Positions 5,190-6,387 of a DNA stretch of 6,387 bases are shown one piece after another (the stretch's first letter is position 1; each line of letters starts with the position of its first letter). This stretch comes from a bacterium. GTDB lineage: Bacteria > UBP15 > UBA6099 > DSWB01. A model generated the notes under the pieces. It was not told the origin of the DNA and searched no databases. It was given only the letters and a program-made list of their open reading frames with translations. The stretch covers positions 1 to 6,387 of the forward strand of contig JAGUYV010000022.1 in the NCBI GenBank assembly GCA_020061125.1, given 5' to 3'. Both the position numbers and the translations under genes were made by a program.

Positions 5190-5470
5190 ACATGGCGAGC
5201 AACGCCGCAATCAAAGAACGATGTGGAGATGGTTTTCGCCCCGGCTGCGGCTGCGTTCCAACCGCGAACCCAGGCTGTGCCGCATGGGACCATAGCGCGG
5301 CCACATATTTCAGATCCGGGATTGTGTAACCGGAGCTGCGATAAGGGACCATTGCTCGAAAGCAGGAGGAATGAGACCCAAAGGGGAAAGAGAAGTATAG
5401 AGTAGTCTTGTTCCCATAATCACCCAGTTCAGGATTTGATATGGGGAATGTCGGATAATTGGTGTAAAAT
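5190..5470. other. Intergenic stretch without a convincing gene
   Basis: About 280 nt between the arsR control region and the AT-rich gene. GC-rich to about 5360, then increasingly AT-rich. It holds an imperfect hairpin (5311-5319 with 5330-5338, nine pairs with one mismatch and a 10-nt loop) without a following T-run, so not a terminator. It also holds a 14-nt imperfect direct repeat (5286-5299 and 5345-5358) and a nine-residue open frame at 5371-5400 behind AGGAGG. No tRNA, transposase remnant or CRISPR repeat was recognised. Confidence 0.5.
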
Positions 5471-6387
5471 ATGCAGATAGTTGAATATATAAGACAATTT
5501 ACATTACACCTGATTATAACCTGTATAGTTTCAGGAGCGCAATGTTACAACAATTGCCAAGCTTATAAGACCATAACCGAAAAGGATTCTGTTTTCGAGC
5601 CAATCTACTCTAAGAGCTATTCTTTCGAAGGCGATTCATTGAATTTGGAGAAATCCGCAATTGTTCTAAGTAACGGAGACAATCGATTTGATTATGAAAC
5701 ATGCCATCCGATTGTAACGCTGCTTTATCACGGGAGAGATGCTATCGTTTGTATTGCAATATGGGCTGGACATCCAGGAGATTTATGGATCGTTATTAAT
5801 GATGATGGCGAATGGTCAATTCCTTATTTTACTGGGAAAAGAATTAATGATTTTCTTGATGAAAGATATAAAGATTTGGCTGTTCCACTCATATTCTTTA
5901 AATTACAGACAACTCCGGAAGAAGTCATTGTAAAAGACGACCTTCTTTCCTTGAAACTCGAATTCCAATCAGAAGAAGGGTTTATATCAAATTCAGTTGA
6001 TATCGATTTGAAGGATATTCAAAAGGATACTGACGCAGACGGAGCAACAGATTTATTTGAGGATCGAATCGGAACATCAGTGAATAGCAACGATACAGAT
6101 GGTGATGGCATAGATGATTTACACGACACAAACCCTCAGGCTTCATTCAAAGAGTACAGTGAAAACTGTGCCATTTATAATTTGATTGCAGAGAATTACC
6201 AAACTTCAGATGCGATTATTATTTCGGAATTCCCACAAAATGAACATTGCACACTGGTAGGTATTAACAGGCCTGTAGTAAATCTTCATATTGACATCTG
6301 CATAAGTAATGCAATAAACTTGAGTAACGAGCTTGGAGGTTACTCAAGATGCGGCCCAATGGAACAGCCAAAGCACTGGAACAAAGA
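5471..6387 (+). CDS. Exported protein with thrombospondin type 3-like Ca2+ repeats (C-terminus cut off)
   Basis: An open frame of 305 codons that continues past the window. It starts with ATG at 5471, six nt after GGTG, and a stop lies two codons upstream, so no earlier start is possible. Residues about 9-23 are hydrophobic after an arginine and look like a signal peptide; C25 does not sit in a proper lipobox. Residues 31-180 are an unrecognised, probably beta-rich region. Residues 186-222 hold two acidic loops, DTDADGATDLFEDRIGT and NDTDGDGIDDLHDTNP, the DxDxDGxxD pattern of thrombospondin type 3/EF-hand-like calcium-binding repeats common in secreted bacterial proteins. The following part (223-305) has several cysteines and no recognised domain. 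Codon use is AT-rich, quite unlike the arsenic genes. It is divergent from arsR and has no evident link to arsenic. Function unknown. Confidence 0.8.
   Translation, partial: MQIVEYIRQFTLHLIITCIVSGAQCYNNCQAYKTITEKDSVFEPIYSKSYSFEGDSLNLEKSAIVLSNGDNRFDYETCHPIVTLLYHGRDAIVCIAIWAGHPGDLWIVINDDGEWSIPYFTGKRINDFLDERYKDLAVPLIFFKLQTTPEEVIVKDDLLSLKLEFQSEEGFISNSVDIDLKDIQKDTDADGATDLFEDRIGTSVNSNDTDGDGIDDLHDTNPQASFKEYSENCAIYNLIAENYQTSDAIIISEFPQNEHCTLVGINRPVVNLHIDICISNAINLSNELGGYSRCGPMEQPKHWNK

Noticed and set aside
5311-5338. Hairpin as a transcription terminator
   Set aside because: No T-run follows on either strand, and no gene ends nearby.
5371-5400. Nine-residue open frame behind AGGAGG
   Set aside because: The ribosome site is only 1 nt from the ATG and the peptide has no leader-peptide features such as runs of one amino acid.
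5436-5470. TTGATA with downstream GATAAT or TAAAAT as promoter of the AT-rich gene
   Set aside because: Spacers would be 12 or 23 nt, both outside the working range.
5739-5933. 64-codon plus-strand frame
   Set aside because: It is out of frame with, and inside, the longer exported-protein gene that carries a signal peptide and calcium-binding loops.
1-6387. CRISPR array, tRNA, rRNA or insertion sequence
   Set aside because: No regularly spaced repeats, cloverleaf, rRNA-like stretch or transposase motif was found on either strand.

Overview
The left 80% of the window is a GC-rich arsenic-resistance island, read almost entirely on the minus strand. The right 15% is a compositionally different, AT-rich plus-strand gene for an exported calcium-binding-repeat protein, cut off by the window end. 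The organism is Gram-negative-like: two Trx-fold proteins carry export signals, and a CcdA/DsbD-type membrane protein implies a periplasm. The phylum cannot be fixed from the sequence. An environmental anaerobe of a deep or PVC/FCB-type lineage would fit, but that is a guess.

Layout, in transcription order on the minus strand: an ArsR/SmtB repressor (5079-4759) with its promoter and operator-like palindromes at 5108-5154; an ArsP-type permease (4766-3597) overlapping arsR by 8 nt; a 77-aa redox-active thioredoxin-like protein (3572-3339); a YeeE/YedE-type transporter with a Lys/Ala-rich insert (3319-2081); two tandem ArsF-like exported CxxC thioredoxin-fold proteins (2044-1478 and 1430-957); and an ArsG/CcdA-type membrane protein (941-255). 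A second promoter (229-234/206-211) lies in the 90-nt gap before arsC, a low-molecular-weight-phosphatase-type arsenate reductase (164 to beyond base 1). Gaps inside the arsR-to-arsG block are 15-47 nt or overlaps, so it looks like one operon controlled by ArsR, with arsC having an additional start site.

Proposed joint function: ArsR senses a trivalent arsenical through its CVC site and derepresses the operon. ArsC reduces arsenate. The ArsP-like permease and possibly the ArsG protein export trivalent arsenicals. The small cytoplasmic Trx, the CcdA-like protein with two membrane cysteines, and the exported CxxC ArsF-like proteins could also form an electron relay across the membrane. The YeeE-family transporter in the middle of the operon suggests a sulfur connection (thiosulfate, sulfane sulfur or thioarsenic species). 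The relay and the sulfur link are inference.

The region 5090-5470 has no convincing gene. It holds the arsR promoter, nested inverted repeats, a possible divergent extended -10 promoter and a small imperfect direct repeat. Base composition then drops sharply into the AT-rich exported protein gene (5471 to window end).
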